22,827 nucleotides of DNA from JANPJV01 sp031425695 (GTDB lineage Bacteria; Pseudomonadota; Gammaproteobacteria; Xanthomonadales; SZUA-5): positions 1-22,827 of the forward strand of contig JANPJV010000111.1 in the NCBI GenBank assembly GCA_031425695.1, read 5' to 3'. Position numbers and translations under genes: made by a program. The first letter of the stretch is position 1; every line of letters begins with the position of its first letter. The notes beneath the pieces were generated by a model, which was not told the origin of the DNA, made no database searches, and worked only from the letters and a program-made list of their open reading frames with translations. Of this stretch, positions 15,726 through 22,827 are shown one piece after another.

Positions 15726-15872
15726 ATTTTTGACGCAAAGGAACGCAAAGGAATAGCGAGCAAAGGGACGCAAAAAGAGCAAGCACGTTCAATACGCTTC
15801 TTGGCTTCTTTTGCGTTCCTTGGCTTCTTTTGCGTTCCTTTGCTCCCTTAGCGTTCCTTTGCGTCAAAAAAA
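15726..15872. repeat. inverted repeat of CGCAAAGGA-type units
   Basis: The left arm (15726-15780) has units of the type GACGCAAAGGAACGCAAAGG. The right arm (15801-15872) carries TTTGCGTTCCTTGG units and ends GCGTCAAAAAA, mirroring the left start. Unit number differs between the arms, so pairing is imperfect in the middle. It occupies much of the 337-base gap (15621-15957) between the divergent mgtE and metX genes. The rest of that gap shows no convincing promoter or gene. The inner left boundary carries AAGAGC (15775-15780), as in the CAGATT repeats. The direct reading CGCAAAGG is a unit I recall in intergenic DNA of many bacteria; this was not checked. Confidence 0.8.
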
Positions 15873-15957
15873 CACATCCGCACGGATACCGCGGAGTTCC
15901 GTACCCGACCTTACAGGGGCGGCTATCATCGCGCTCCCTCGCCCCCAAGATCGGCGC

Positions 15958-17049
15958 ATGACTGGCGCGACGCTGTACGCTGCCCTGCCCTCACCCTTTC
16001 GTCCGCTGCGCGGTGGCGAACTCGTGGGCGCGGTGATTGCGTTCGAGACCTGGGGTACGCTCAACGCGGCGCGCGACAACGCCATCCTCATCGTGACCGG
16101 CATGAGCCCGAGCGCGCATGCGGCGTCGGGGCCGCTGGATCGCAGCCCGGGTTGGTGGGAACCGATGATCGGGCGCGGGCGCACGCTCGATACCGATCGC
16201 TATTTCGTCATCTGCGTCAACTCGCTCGGCAGTTGCAAGGGCTCGACCGGCCCGGCCTCACCGCATCCTGAGGACGGCAAGCCGTACCGGCTGCGTTTTC
16301 CCGCGATCACAATCGAGGACATCGCCGACGGCGCCGCGCAGGTCGCCATGCATCTGGGCATCGACCGCCTGCTTGCGGTCATGGGCCCGAGCATGGGTGG
16401 CATGACCACGCTGGCGATGGCGCTGCGGCACCCCGCGCTGTGCCCCAACCTCGTGGTGATGTCCTGCGCCGCGCGTTCGGGCGCGTTCGCCATCGCGCTG
16501 CGCTCCCTGCAACGGCAGATCGTGCGCGCCGATCCCGGCTGGAACGACGGCAACTACGAGCAATCGATGGACGTCGCCAGCGGCATGGGCCTCGCCCGCA
16601 AGCTAGGTGTCGCCACCTACCGCTCGCCACAGGAATGGCGCGAACGCTTCGGTCGCGGGCGCCTTGCGACACGCGATGCCGATCCGTTCGCGAGCGAATT
16701 CCAGATCGAGTCATACCTCGACGCCCACGCGCGCCGCTGGGCCGGCGGCTTCGACCCCGCCAGCTACCTGTATCTCTCGCGGGCCATGGACTGGTTCGAC
16801 CTCGCCGACTACGGCGGCAGCGTCGAAGCCGGCTGCCGGCAGATGGCGGTCGAGCAGGCGCTGGTCATCGGCGTCGCCAGCGACATCCTGTTCCCGGTCG
16901 AACAACAGGAAGAGATCGCCGAAGCCCTCGCCACCACCGGCGCCCGCGTCGACTTCCAGTCGCTGCCCTCCATCCAGGGCCACGACGCCTTCCTGGTCGA
17001 CATCCCCCGCTTCGCGCCGGTGATCTCGCGGTTTCTGGACGGGCTGTGA
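15958..17049 (+). CDS. metX: MetX-family O-acyltransferase, probably serine/homoserine O-succinyltransferase
   Basis: A 363-residue alpha/beta-hydrolase-fold acyltransferase, from the ATG at 15958; sequence before it is repeat-derived. The nucleophile is Ser145 in MGPSMGGMTTL, with Asp309 (ASDILFP) and His342 (QGHDAFL) completing the triad. Other family marks are FETWGTL, CVNSLGSCKGSTGPAS and SYLYLSRAMDWFDLADYG. MetX enzymes acylate homoserine for methionine synthesis. Members from Xanthomonas and relatives with NSLGSC and SLQR-type motifs, as here, have been assigned as succinyltransferases acting on serine or homoserine, which would feed cysteine or methionine synthesis. The assignment to that subgroup is from memory of the motifs. 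No met/cys neighbour is present and no SAM riboswitch was seen. Confidence 0.92.
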   Translation: MTGATLYAALPSPFRPLRGGELVGAVIAFETWGTLNAARDNAILIVTGMSPSAHAASGPLDRSPGWWEPMIGRGRTLDTDRYFVICVNSLGSCKGSTGPASPHPEDGKPYRLRFPAITIEDIADGAAQVAMHLGIDRLLAVMGPSMGGMTTLAMALRHPALCPNLVVMSCAARSGAFAIALRSLQRQIVRADPGWNDGNYEQSMDVASGMGLARKLGVATYRSPQEWRERFGRGRLATRDADPFASEFQIESYLDAHARRWAGGFDPASYLYLSRAMDWFDLADYGGSVEAGCRQMAVEQALVIGVASDILFPVEQQEEIAEALATTGARVDFQSLPSIQGHDAFLVDIPRFAPVISRFLDGL

Positions 17050-17058
17050 AGCCTTTAC

Positions 17059-17139
17059 GTAGGTCATGTTGCCCGCGTCAGCGGGCTACTTGACGCTCTC
17101 CGCCGTCAAGTAGCTCGCTGCGCGAGCAACATGACCTAC
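17059..17139. repeat. GTAG-headed REP doublet with four-way-junction fold (copy 1)
   Basis: Order of parts: outer stem gtaggtcatgttg (17059-17071), side hairpin cccgcgtcagcggg (17072-17085), inner stem ctacttgacg (17086-17095), 8-base loop, inner stem (17104-17113), side hairpin ctcgctgcgcgag (17114-17126), outer stem caacatgacctac (17127-17139). Outer and inner stems are perfect. It can be read as two inverted monomers, each headed by GTAG. It begins ten bases after the metX stop and may stabilise that mRNA end. Confidence 0.9.
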
Positions 17140-17234
17140 CAAAGCATTTCGCACGTCACCCCCTGTGACCCAATTCCGGTTCACGACCGGACGCCGCACC
17201 TTAGTCTGCATATACCTTCAATCGAGGTTTTGCC

Positions 17235-19433
17235 GTGTCGCTGCGATGGTCTGCCCTGCTGTTCGCCGCACTCTTCGCCGCGCCACTCGGCGCGCAAAAT
17301 GTGGTGGTCTACGACAATGCGCTCGGGCCGGGGTTCGAGGACTACGGCTGGGCCGTCCGGAACCTCGCCAATACCAGCCCGGTGCACTCGCCCGCAAATT
17401 CGATCTCCTTCGAACCGGATCAGTTCCAGGGGCTGTATTTTTTCTCCGGGAATACCGTACGCAGCTTCGCGAACTTTGATGGGCTGCGCTTCTGGGTGCA
17501 TGGTGGTACGACTGGCAACCAGCTGATCACGGTGAACTTCCAGCTCGGCAATACCGTCGTCCACACGCGCAATCTCAACTTGATCGTGACTGGCGGCAGC
17601 CTCGCCGCAGGCACCTGGCGCGAGGCTTTCCTGTCGTTCTCGGGTGCCGGCGCGCCGACTGGAAATTTCAACGGCATCATCCTGCAAGCCGGCACCAATC
17701 TTGACCAGGGCGTGGTCTACGTCGACGACATCGTAATCGAGGGCACCACGCCGCCGCCTCCCGGGCCAGTCGCGGTCAGCATCAATGTCGCCGGAACGCG
17801 TCGAGCAATCGACCCCATGATCTACGGCGTGAACTTCGGGAGTAACGCGCAGCATCAGGATTTGCGCTATCCGACGCGCCGCTGGGGCGGCAATCGCACC
17901 AGCCGTTACAACTGGCAGTTCGACGTCGACAACACCGCCAACGACTATTTCTTCCAGAACATCGCCGCGAGCGACAGCGGCGTGCTGCCCAATGATTCGA
18001 GCGCGAATCGCTTCGTCGTTTCGACCAAGGCATCCGGTGGAGAACCGATGCTGACGATTCCGACCATCGGCTGGGTAGCCAAGGATTCGCGCACCAAACT
18101 GTGGAGCTTTTCGCAGGCGGCGTATGGCGCGCAGACGCTGGACGAATGCCGCTTTTATGCGCCGAATCCGCCGTTCTGGTGCACTGCCGATTCCGGCAAC
18201 GGGCTATGCGTCGGCGGTGCTTTTTGCCAAGGCGGCAAGATCGTAGGGAACAACGTGCTCGACACCTCCAAGGCCGCGCCGCCGAGCTATGCGGGCGACT
18301 GGGTGACGCACCTGCGCGCACGCCACGGGACCGCCGCGACAACCGGCGTGCGCCTGTTCTCGCTCGACAACGAGCCCATGCTGTGGGACTCGACCCATCG
18401 CGACGTACATCCGGCTCCAGCCACCTACGACGAAGTCTGGCAGCGTGGACGCGACCGTGCCCTCGCGATCAAGGCAATCGAGCCGGACGCGAAAGTCTTC
18501 GGGCCGGTGACCTGGGGCTGGTGCGATTTCTGGACCAGCGCGGCCGACGCTGCGCTTCCGAACGGCTGCTTCGATGGTCCGGACCGCGCCGCTCACGGGG
18601 GCATTCCTTTCGTCGAATGGTATCTGCAGCGCATCTGCGCCGAACCGGGCCCTGGTGGCGTGCGCCTGGTCGACTATCTCGACCTGCATTACTACCCGCA
18701 GTACGTCAACGGCCAGAACGTCGGCCTTGCCGGCCTCGACAATAATCCGGTTGCCGGCGAGCAAGCCGATATGCAGGCGCGGCGCATGCGCTCGCTCAAG
18801 GAAATGTACGACCCGAACTGGGTGAGCGAATCCTGGATGGGTGAGACTGCGTATCCGATCCCGAACTTCCTGCCGCGAGCGCGCGCTGCGATCGATGCGC
18901 GCTGCCCCGGCGTAAAGCTCGCGCTCACCGAGTACAAATGGGGTCCCGACAACGGTATCACCGGCGCGCTTGCGCAGGCCGAGCTGCTCGCCATCTTCGG
19001 CCGCGAGGGTGTCGACTACGCCGCGCGCTGGGTTGCGCCGGACGTGGGCACGCTGTCCGAGCACGCCTTCCGCATGTACCTGGATTTTGACGGCGCGAAC
19101 AGCCGCGTCGTGGGGGACAGCATCCCCGCCAGCTCCAGCGTCTCCGACGCCGTCGGCGCCTACGCCGTCGACCAGACCGCCGGCAAGCTGTTCGTGCTGG
19201 TGTTCAACCGCGACACGGCCGCGCGCACGATCAACCTCACCGTCACTGGCGCGAATGCTGTCAGCTACAGCGCGTATCGCCTGTCAGCGACCGGCTACGC
19301 CCAGGTCGCGACCGCCGTCCCGATCGCCGGCAACGCGCTCAGCCTGGCCGATGTTGCCAGCTACACGGCGACGCTGCTGGTGATCACCAAGAGCGGCGCG
19401 GCGAATCTGATGTTCGCGAACGGGTTCGAGTGA
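17235..19433 (+). CDS. secreted glycoside hydrolase family 44 endoglucanase/xyloglucanase
   Basis: A 732-residue exported enzyme from a GTG start with gagg seven bases upstream. A signal peptide (about 1-21, ending LGA-QN) is followed by a beta-sandwich module (about 22-175, YDNALGPGFEDYGWAV to VVYVDDIVIEG) that probably binds carbohydrate. The catalytic barrel (about 178-640) has IYGVNFG, then RRWGGNRTSRYNW, the acid/base Glu380 in SLDNEPMLWD, LDLHYYPQ, and the nucleophile Glu566 in LTEYKWG, as in GH44. A beta-domain follows. GH44 enzymes cut beta-1,4-glucans such as cellulose derivatives and xyloglucan. A Cys-rich insert (Cys at about 306, 318, 326 and 331) precedes the acid/base region. 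The protein ends MFANGFE, a C-terminal pattern I recall in exported proteins of Xanthomonadales. The gene stands alone. Confidence 0.9.
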   Translation: MSLRWSALLFAALFAAPLGAQNVVVYDNALGPGFEDYGWAVRNLANTSPVHSPANSISFEPDQFQGLYFFSGNTVRSFANFDGLRFWVHGGTTGNQLITVNFQLGNTVVHTRNLNLIVTGGSLAAGTWREAFLSFSGAGAPTGNFNGIILQAGTNLDQGVVYVDDIVIEGTTPPPPGPVAVSINVAGTRRAIDPMIYGVNFGSNAQHQDLRYPTRRWGGNRTSRYNWQFDVDNTANDYFFQNIAASDSGVLPNDSSANRFVVSTKASGGEPMLTIPTIGWVAKDSRTKLWSFSQAAYGAQTLDECRFYAPNPPFWCTADSGNGLCVGGAFCQGGKIVGNNVLDTSKAAPPSYAGDWVTHLRARHGTAATTGVRLFSLDNEPMLWDSTHRDVHPAPATYDEVWQRGRDRALAIKAIEPDAKVFGPVTWGWCDFWTSAADAALPNGCFDGPDRAAHGGIPFVEWYLQRICAEPGPGGVRLVDYLDLHYYPQYVNGQNVGLAGLDNNPVAGEQADMQARRMRSLKEMYDPNWVSESWMGETAYPIPNFLPRARAAIDARCPGVKLALTEYKWGPDNGITGALAQAELLAIFGREGVDYAARWVAPDVGTLSEHAFRMYLDFDGANSRVVGDSIPASSSVSDAVGAYAVDQTAGKLFVLVFNRDTAARTINLTVTGANAVSYSAYRLSATGYAQVATAVPIAGNALSLADVASYTATLLVITKSGAANLMFANGFE

Positions 19434-19472
19434 AGATCAAAGACAAAAGACGAGCAAGATCAACCTCAAAGC

Positions 19473-19590
19473 ATCCACAGATTACATGGATGTAAAGCGG
19501 ATTACACAGATGAAAGCAGAGACGGATTGAAGCTCGCCTGCGTTTGCTTTCATCTGCGTCATCTGTTTTTCATCTGTGTAATCTGTGGAT
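19473..19590. repeat. inverted CAGATT/CAGATG-unit repeat, divergent copy
   Basis: The left arm (19473-19520) starts ATCCACAGATTACA and continues in CAGATG-like units. The right arm (19551-19590) ends CTGTGTAATCTGTGGAT. This resembles the repeats at 6862 and 14121 in its CCACAGATT outer motif, but the units are ATTACACAGATG rather than TTTCGCAGATT. It fills the gap between the GH44 gene and the propeller lipoprotein gene. Confidence 0.75.
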
Positions 19591-19644
19591 AGAGCTGTTG
19601 CTTGGCGTTGTATGCACGCGTGCGGCTTCCGATAGCATCGGGCC

Positions 19645-20724
19645 ATGAAAATCGCCCTTGCCCGCTGCGTTCTCACCCTCCCTGCGATCGTTTTCGCGCT
19701 TGGTTCCTGCGCCACGGCGCCGCCGGAAAGGGTGGCGGCTGCGAGCGGCCCGGTGCGGGTGGTCGAGCGTTACACGACGACGCCGTCGCCGACGGACAAC
19801 ATGGATTCGGTGGCGACCTGGCGCGCGCCGAATGGCAAGACCTGGCTGATCGCGACTGCCAAGGACGTCGACAACCTGGTCGTCTTCGACGCCGATACCG
19901 GCGAGCATCTGAAGCGTGTGGGCAAGAGCGGCCAGGCACCCGGCGAGTTCAAGCGGCCGAATGGCATTGTTGTGATCGACGATCTGCTGCTGGTGGTCGA
20001 GCGCGACAACCACCGCGTACAGGTATTCGAGTTACCGTCTTTCAAGCCGCTCGCCGTCATCGGCGAGGCCGAGCTGAAAGTGGCCTATGGCCTGTGGGTG
20101 CGCCGCCAGGGATCGGGTTATGAGCTGTATGTCACTGATTCCTATCAGAAACCCGATGGCGTGCCGCCGCCGATTGCGGAGCTGGATGACCGCGTCCACC
20201 TGTTCACGCTCACGCTCGCCGGGGGCGAAGCCACTGCGAGCCACGTGCGCGCCATCGGCGACACCTCGCAGGCCGGCGCCCTGCGCTGGGTCGAGTCGAT
20301 CCATGGCGATCCCACGCACGATCGCATGCTGATTGCCGAAGAACACCTGCCCACCGGCACCGCCCTGCGCGTCTACGACATGCAGGGCCGCTATACCGGG
20401 AAAGACATCGGCAAGGAGTTGTTCCGCGGCCAGGCCGAAGGCATTGCCCTGTACGCGTGCGAAGACGGCAGTGGCTACTGGCTCGCCACCGACCAGCACG
20501 CGAGCGGCAACGTCTTCCAGGTCTTCGACCGCCAGACCCTGCAATCGCTCGGCAGCTTCGCCGGCAGCGGCACGCAAAACACCGACGGCATCCACATGCG
20601 CATGCAGTCCTCCGCCGCTTTCCCCAAAGGCGTCTTCTACGCCGTCCACGACGACCGCGCGGTCTCCGCCTTCGACTGGGGCGATGTCGCCAAGGGGCTG
20701 CGGTTGCGCGAGAGCTGCGATTGA
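19645..20724 (+). CDS. lipoprotein with phytase/NHL-like beta-propeller
   Basis: A 359-residue protein with a lipoprotein signal (hydrophobic stretch, then ALGSC with Cys22), so it should sit on the outer or inner membrane facing outward. The rest looks like a six-bladed beta-propeller: TWLIATAKDVDNLVVFDADT, PNGIVVIDDLLLVVERDNH, YGLWVRR, QAEGIALYACEDG, YWLATDQHASGNVFQVFD and NTDGIHM. The DSVATW opening and the EGIALY/LATDQ/NVFQVFDR blades recall beta-propeller phytases, which cleave phosphate from phytate with bound Ca2+. The NHL-like VFD and HRVQVFE segments also fit a non-enzymatic propeller. I cannot confirm the Ca2+/phosphate ligands, so activity is unproven. It follows the GH44 gene after a 211-base gap holding a repeat and is convergent with the next gene. 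Confidence 0.8.
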   Translation: MKIALARCVLTLPAIVFALGSCATAPPERVAAASGPVRVVERYTTTPSPTDNMDSVATWRAPNGKTWLIATAKDVDNLVVFDADTGEHLKRVGKSGQAPGEFKRPNGIVVIDDLLLVVERDNHRVQVFELPSFKPLAVIGEAELKVAYGLWVRRQGSGYELYVTDSYQKPDGVPPPIAELDDRVHLFTLTLAGGEATASHVRAIGDTSQAGALRWVESIHGDPTHDRMLIAEEHLPTGTALRVYDMQGRYTGKDIGKELFRGQAEGIALYACEDGSGYWLATDQHASGNVFQVFDRQTLQSLGSFAGSGTQNTDGIHMRMQSSAAFPKGVFYAVHDDRAVSAFDWGDVAKGLRLRESCD

Positions 20725-20731
20725 ACATGGC

Positions 20732-20850
20732 TCCCCTCTCCCATGCTTCTTGGGAGAGGGGTTGGGGGAGAGGGCGGCCTTTGATATCGCACGCCGCATT
20801 TTAAAGCGCCCTCTCCCCTGCCCCTCTCCCCAAAAGCATGGGAGAGGGGA
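20732..20850. repeat. inverted CCCTCTCC-type repeat between convergent genes
   Basis: The left arm (20732-20775) contains TCCCCTCTCCCATGC and TTGGGAGAGGGG, itself a hairpin, then GGGGGAGAGGGCG. The right arm (20807-20850) mirrors it: CGCCCTCTCCCC, then CCCCTCTCCCC, then GCATGGGAGAGGGGA. The spacer of about 31 bases is AT-richer. It fills the gap between the propeller lipoprotein and the serine-hydrolase-like gene, which end toward each other, so it could terminate transcription from both sides. Confidence 0.82.
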
Positions 20851-20862
20851 ACACCTAGTCGG

Positions 20863-22602
20863 TCACTCGCCCGCGATCTTCTCCAGCACATACCCCGAGA
20901 TGTGCAGCCGGATCTTGCCGTCCTTGCGTTCGATGTCGACTTCCTCGCCAAGGCTGGGGCCGAAGCCGGCCATGACCAGTCGCGTCGCATCCACCGGCAA
21001 CAGGGCGATGCGCGGGCGCACGGTGACGACGAAGGGAAGCTCGTAGTCGAGCGTCAGCATCTGGTCTTCGTGCGTCACGACTGCGCCGGTGATTTCCATC
21101 TGGCGCGCGAGCGCGTCGGGGTTGACGGCGCGGTATTCACCGATGAGCTCCGCAATCGCCGCCGGGTCGCTGATCGGCGCGAAGGTCGAACCGAACAGGA
21201 AATAGTTGCCGTCGGCATAGCCCAGGAGCACATGGTGCCCGGCCAGCAGCGCCGGACGGATGAGCACCCGCGAGAACACTTCGAACTTCATCGGGATGAC
21301 GCCGAGCAGGCGGAAGCGCAGGCTGTACCAGCCGTCAGCGCGCCGATCGGCACGGAAGTCGAAGCCGAGATAGCGCAGGTCGAAGTTCTCTTTTTTCGGC
21401 TCCAGCTCCATCAACCCAATCGGCGTCGCATAGCGCGCGGCAAAGCTGTCGGCGCTGGCGCCGGCGGGAAGTGGCACGCTGTCGGGCAGCAACCGCTTGA
21501 GATCGCGCGCGGCAATTCCGGCCTTGGCGCCCAGGATGGCATCGACCGTCGCGACCGCGATCTCGCCGAGCTCCTCGTCCGATTCGCGCCAGTTGCTGAT
21601 GGCAATCACTGCAATCCCGTGCGCCGGTAGCAGGCGCACTTCGGCGTTGAAGTTCGGAAAGGTGGACGTGAGGATCGCAACCCGGCCGACACCCGGCCGA
21701 ATGCTGTCGCTGAGCCCCCAGCCGAGCCCGATCTTGTTGCCCACATCGAGCGCGATCCCGGTGTTCTGCACCTCCAGCATGCGCTTGCGCGAAGCCTCGC
21801 TCAGCCAGTCTCCAGATGCGCTCGGCATCAGCGCAGCAATCAGCTTGCCAAGGTCACTCAGCGACATGCTGAGGCCGATCGCAGTCCGGTCGCGCGCGAT
21901 CAGCGCGCTTTCGGTCTTGCCTTTGCGATGGGCTGACGACATGCCGTCACGCAGCCCGAAGGCAGTGTGGTCGAGGCCCAGCGGGTGGCGCAGCTGCTGC
22001 TGCAAGAGCTCATCGATGCTGGTGCCACTCGCACGCTCCAGCACCCGGCCGAGCACGATATAGCCCAGGTTGGAGGCACTCATCATGGTGCCCGGGTCAG
22101 CCACGACCTGCAGCGGCGTGCCCAAGGGGTCGGCGGTCAGCGGCTCGCCGGGCTTGCGGAACATGCCGTGCAGGCGATTGGCAACCAGCCCACTGTGCCC
22201 GGTGATGAGATCGCGAACCCGCAGCGAACCGAGCTTTTGCGTGCGCCCCCGGAACTTGAGATCGGGCAGCAGGCTCGTCACTTTCGCATCGAGGTCGAGC
22301 TTGCCCGCCTCGACCAGGCGCAGGCTCATCGCGACCATCGCCAGCCGGGTGAGCTCACCAACCGGCACGACGGTATCGACCCCGAACGCAGCCTCGCGCT
22401 CCCGGTCCGCCAGGCCGCTGGTGTGCAGAAAACGCACCTCGCCATCCTCGATCACGGCAATGCCCATGCCACCGGCCTTGCGCGCGTCGACTGCCTCCGC
22501 GGTGAGCTCGGCGACATCCGCCTCGATGGCTTTCCAGTCCACCGGGGCCGACTGTGCCACGGATGCAAGCAACAGGAGGGAAGTAATCAGAACCAAGCGC
22601 AT
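20863..22602 (-). CDS. exported beta-lactamase-fold protein lacking the catalytic residues
   Basis: A 579-residue protein with a signal peptide (about 1-19, VAQSA-PV). Residues 25-365 match the class-C beta-lactamase/serine hydrolase fold: GMGIAVIEDGEV, the helix RLVEAGKLDLDAKV, RVRDLITGHSGL, NLGYIVLGRVLERASG and HPLGLDHTAFGL. All three active-site motifs are altered. The SxxK motif reads GELTR, with Glu83 and Arg86 in place of Ser and Lys. The YxN motif reads ASN, with Ala176 for Tyr. The usual HxG/KTG strand reads ILTSTFPNFNAEV. The frame is intact over the whole length, so a non-catalytic binding or scaffold role is more likely than gene decay. Residues of about 385-579 form a second, mostly beta domain I do not recognise, ending GYVLEKIAGE. 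The start at 22602 lacks a strong ribosome site. Confidence 0.85.
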   Translation of the reverse strand: MRLVLITSLLLLASVAQSAPVDWKAIEADVAELTAEAVDARKAGGMGIAVIEDGEVRFLHTSGLADREREAAFGVDTVVPVGELTRLAMVAMSLRLVEAGKLDLDAKVTSLLPDLKFRGRTQKLGSLRVRDLITGHSGLVANRLHGMFRKPGEPLTADPLGTPLQVVADPGTMMSASNLGYIVLGRVLERASGTSIDELLQQQLRHPLGLDHTAFGLRDGMSSAHRKGKTESALIARDRTAIGLSMSLSDLGKLIAALMPSASGDWLSEASRKRMLEVQNTGIALDVGNKIGLGWGLSDSIRPGVGRVAILTSTFPNFNAEVRLLPAHGIAVIAISNWRESDEELGEIAVATVDAILGAKAGIAARDLKRLLPDSVPLPAGASADSFAARYATPIGLMELEPKKENFDLRYLGFDFRADRRADGWYSLRFRLLGVIPMKFEVFSRVLIRPALLAGHHVLLGYADGNYFLFGSTFAPISDPAAIAELIGEYRAVNPDALARQMEITGAVVTHEDQMLTLDYELPFVVTVRPRIALLPVDATRLVMAGFGPSLGEEVDIERKDGKIRLHISGYVLEKIAGE

Positions 22603-22713
22603 AAGACCGTCGGCATCAAAAAAACACCGCCATCAGACTGCAACCCGAGTGCAGGCGAGGTTCATTGCAAGGGCGATGTCAGGTGACCGTTCAGGTTCGG
22701 CGTCCTTTGCAGC

Positions 22714-22806
22714 GTAGGTCATGTTGCCCGCGCCAGCGGGCTACTTGACGCCATTCGCAGCCAGGAAGCCGTCAAGTAGTCCGCGTGCGGGGACAACAAG
22801 ACCTAC
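22714..22806. repeat. GTAG-headed REP doublet with four-way-junction fold (copy 2)
   Basis: Same plan as the copy at 17059. Outer stem gtaggtcatgttg (22714-22726) pairs with caacaagacctac (22794-22806) with one mismatch. The side hairpins are cccgcgccagcggg (22727-22740) and tccgcgtgcgggga (22780-22793). The inner stem ctacttgacg/cgtcaagtag (22741-22750, 22770-22779) is perfect around a 19-base loop. The right side hairpin differs in sequence from copy 1 but still folds. It lies upstream of the serine-hydrolase-like gene; no gene is visible after it in the window. Confidence 0.88.
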
Positions 22807-22827
22807 GACAAGCGGGCCTGCTCACCC

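Noticed and set aside
15726..15872. Possible CRISPR-like array from repeated CGCAAAGGA units
   Set aside because: Units are about 10 bases with no unique spacers, and the second half is inverted; no cas gene is nearby.
17059..17139. Cloverleaf fold considered as a tRNA or tRNA-like gene
   Set aside because: No anticodon loop of seven bases, no T-psi-C or D-loop consensus, and the arms are a symmetrical inverted repeat.
17164..17185. TGTGA...TCACG resembling a CRP/Clp site before the GH44 gene
   Set aside because: The half-sites are separated by about 12 bases rather than 6, so the site does not fit the CRP family consensus.

Overview
The window is GC-rich, densely coded DNA from a gammaproteobacterium, most likely of the Xanthomonadales/Lysobacterales. 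Four things point there: a MetX-family protein of the serine/homoserine O-succinyltransferase type, GTAG-headed REP-like palindromes, a secreted enzyme ending in ...FANGFE, and several lipoproteins and exported hydrolases. This placement is inference; the window has no rRNA marker. No tRNA, rRNA, CRISPR array, integrase or transposase was seen.

Layout. 75-3588 (minus): an amidase-signature protein that has lost two of its three catalytic residues, downstream of an S9 prolyl-oligopeptidase lipoprotein. 3797-4960 (plus): a short-chain-type acyl-CoA dehydrogenase. 5182-14115 (plus): a complete seven-gene Wsp chemosensory operon, wspA-wspB-wspC-wspD-wspE-wspF-wspR. In this family a membrane receptor (WspA), two CheW-like couplers (WspB, WspD), a CheR-TPR methyltransferase (WspC), a CheA-receiver hybrid kinase (WspE) and a CheB-type methylesterase (WspF) control a receiver-GGDEF diguanylate cyclase (WspR). 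Surface contact is thereby turned into c-di-GMP. wspB to wspR are linked by 4-base stop/start overlaps; wspA is separated from them by a 227-base gap that holds an inverted repeat. 14262-15620 (minus): MgtE magnesium transporter. 15958-17049 (plus): MetX-like acyltransferase. 17235-19433 (plus): secreted GH44 glycosidase. 19645-20724 (plus): lipoprotein with a phytase/NHL-like beta-propeller. 20863-22602 (minus): exported beta-lactamase-fold protein whose three catalytic motifs are all lost.

Nearly every gap over about 100 bases holds a palindromic repeat. There are two architectures. The first has arms of short tandem units (CAGATT, CGCAAAGGA, GTCGGT or CCCTCTCC type) in inverted orientation around a spacer. 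The second is a nested inverted repeat able to fold as a four-way junction, seen in two GTAG-headed copies (17059-17139, 22714-22806) and one unrelated sequence of the same plan (4979-5057).

The points most worth following are the four-way-junction repeats, the pair of CAGATT repeats that bracket wspB-wspR exactly, the two apparent pseudo-enzymes, a degenerate receiver in WspF, and a WspR whose GGDEF half looks unlike that of Pseudomonas WspR.
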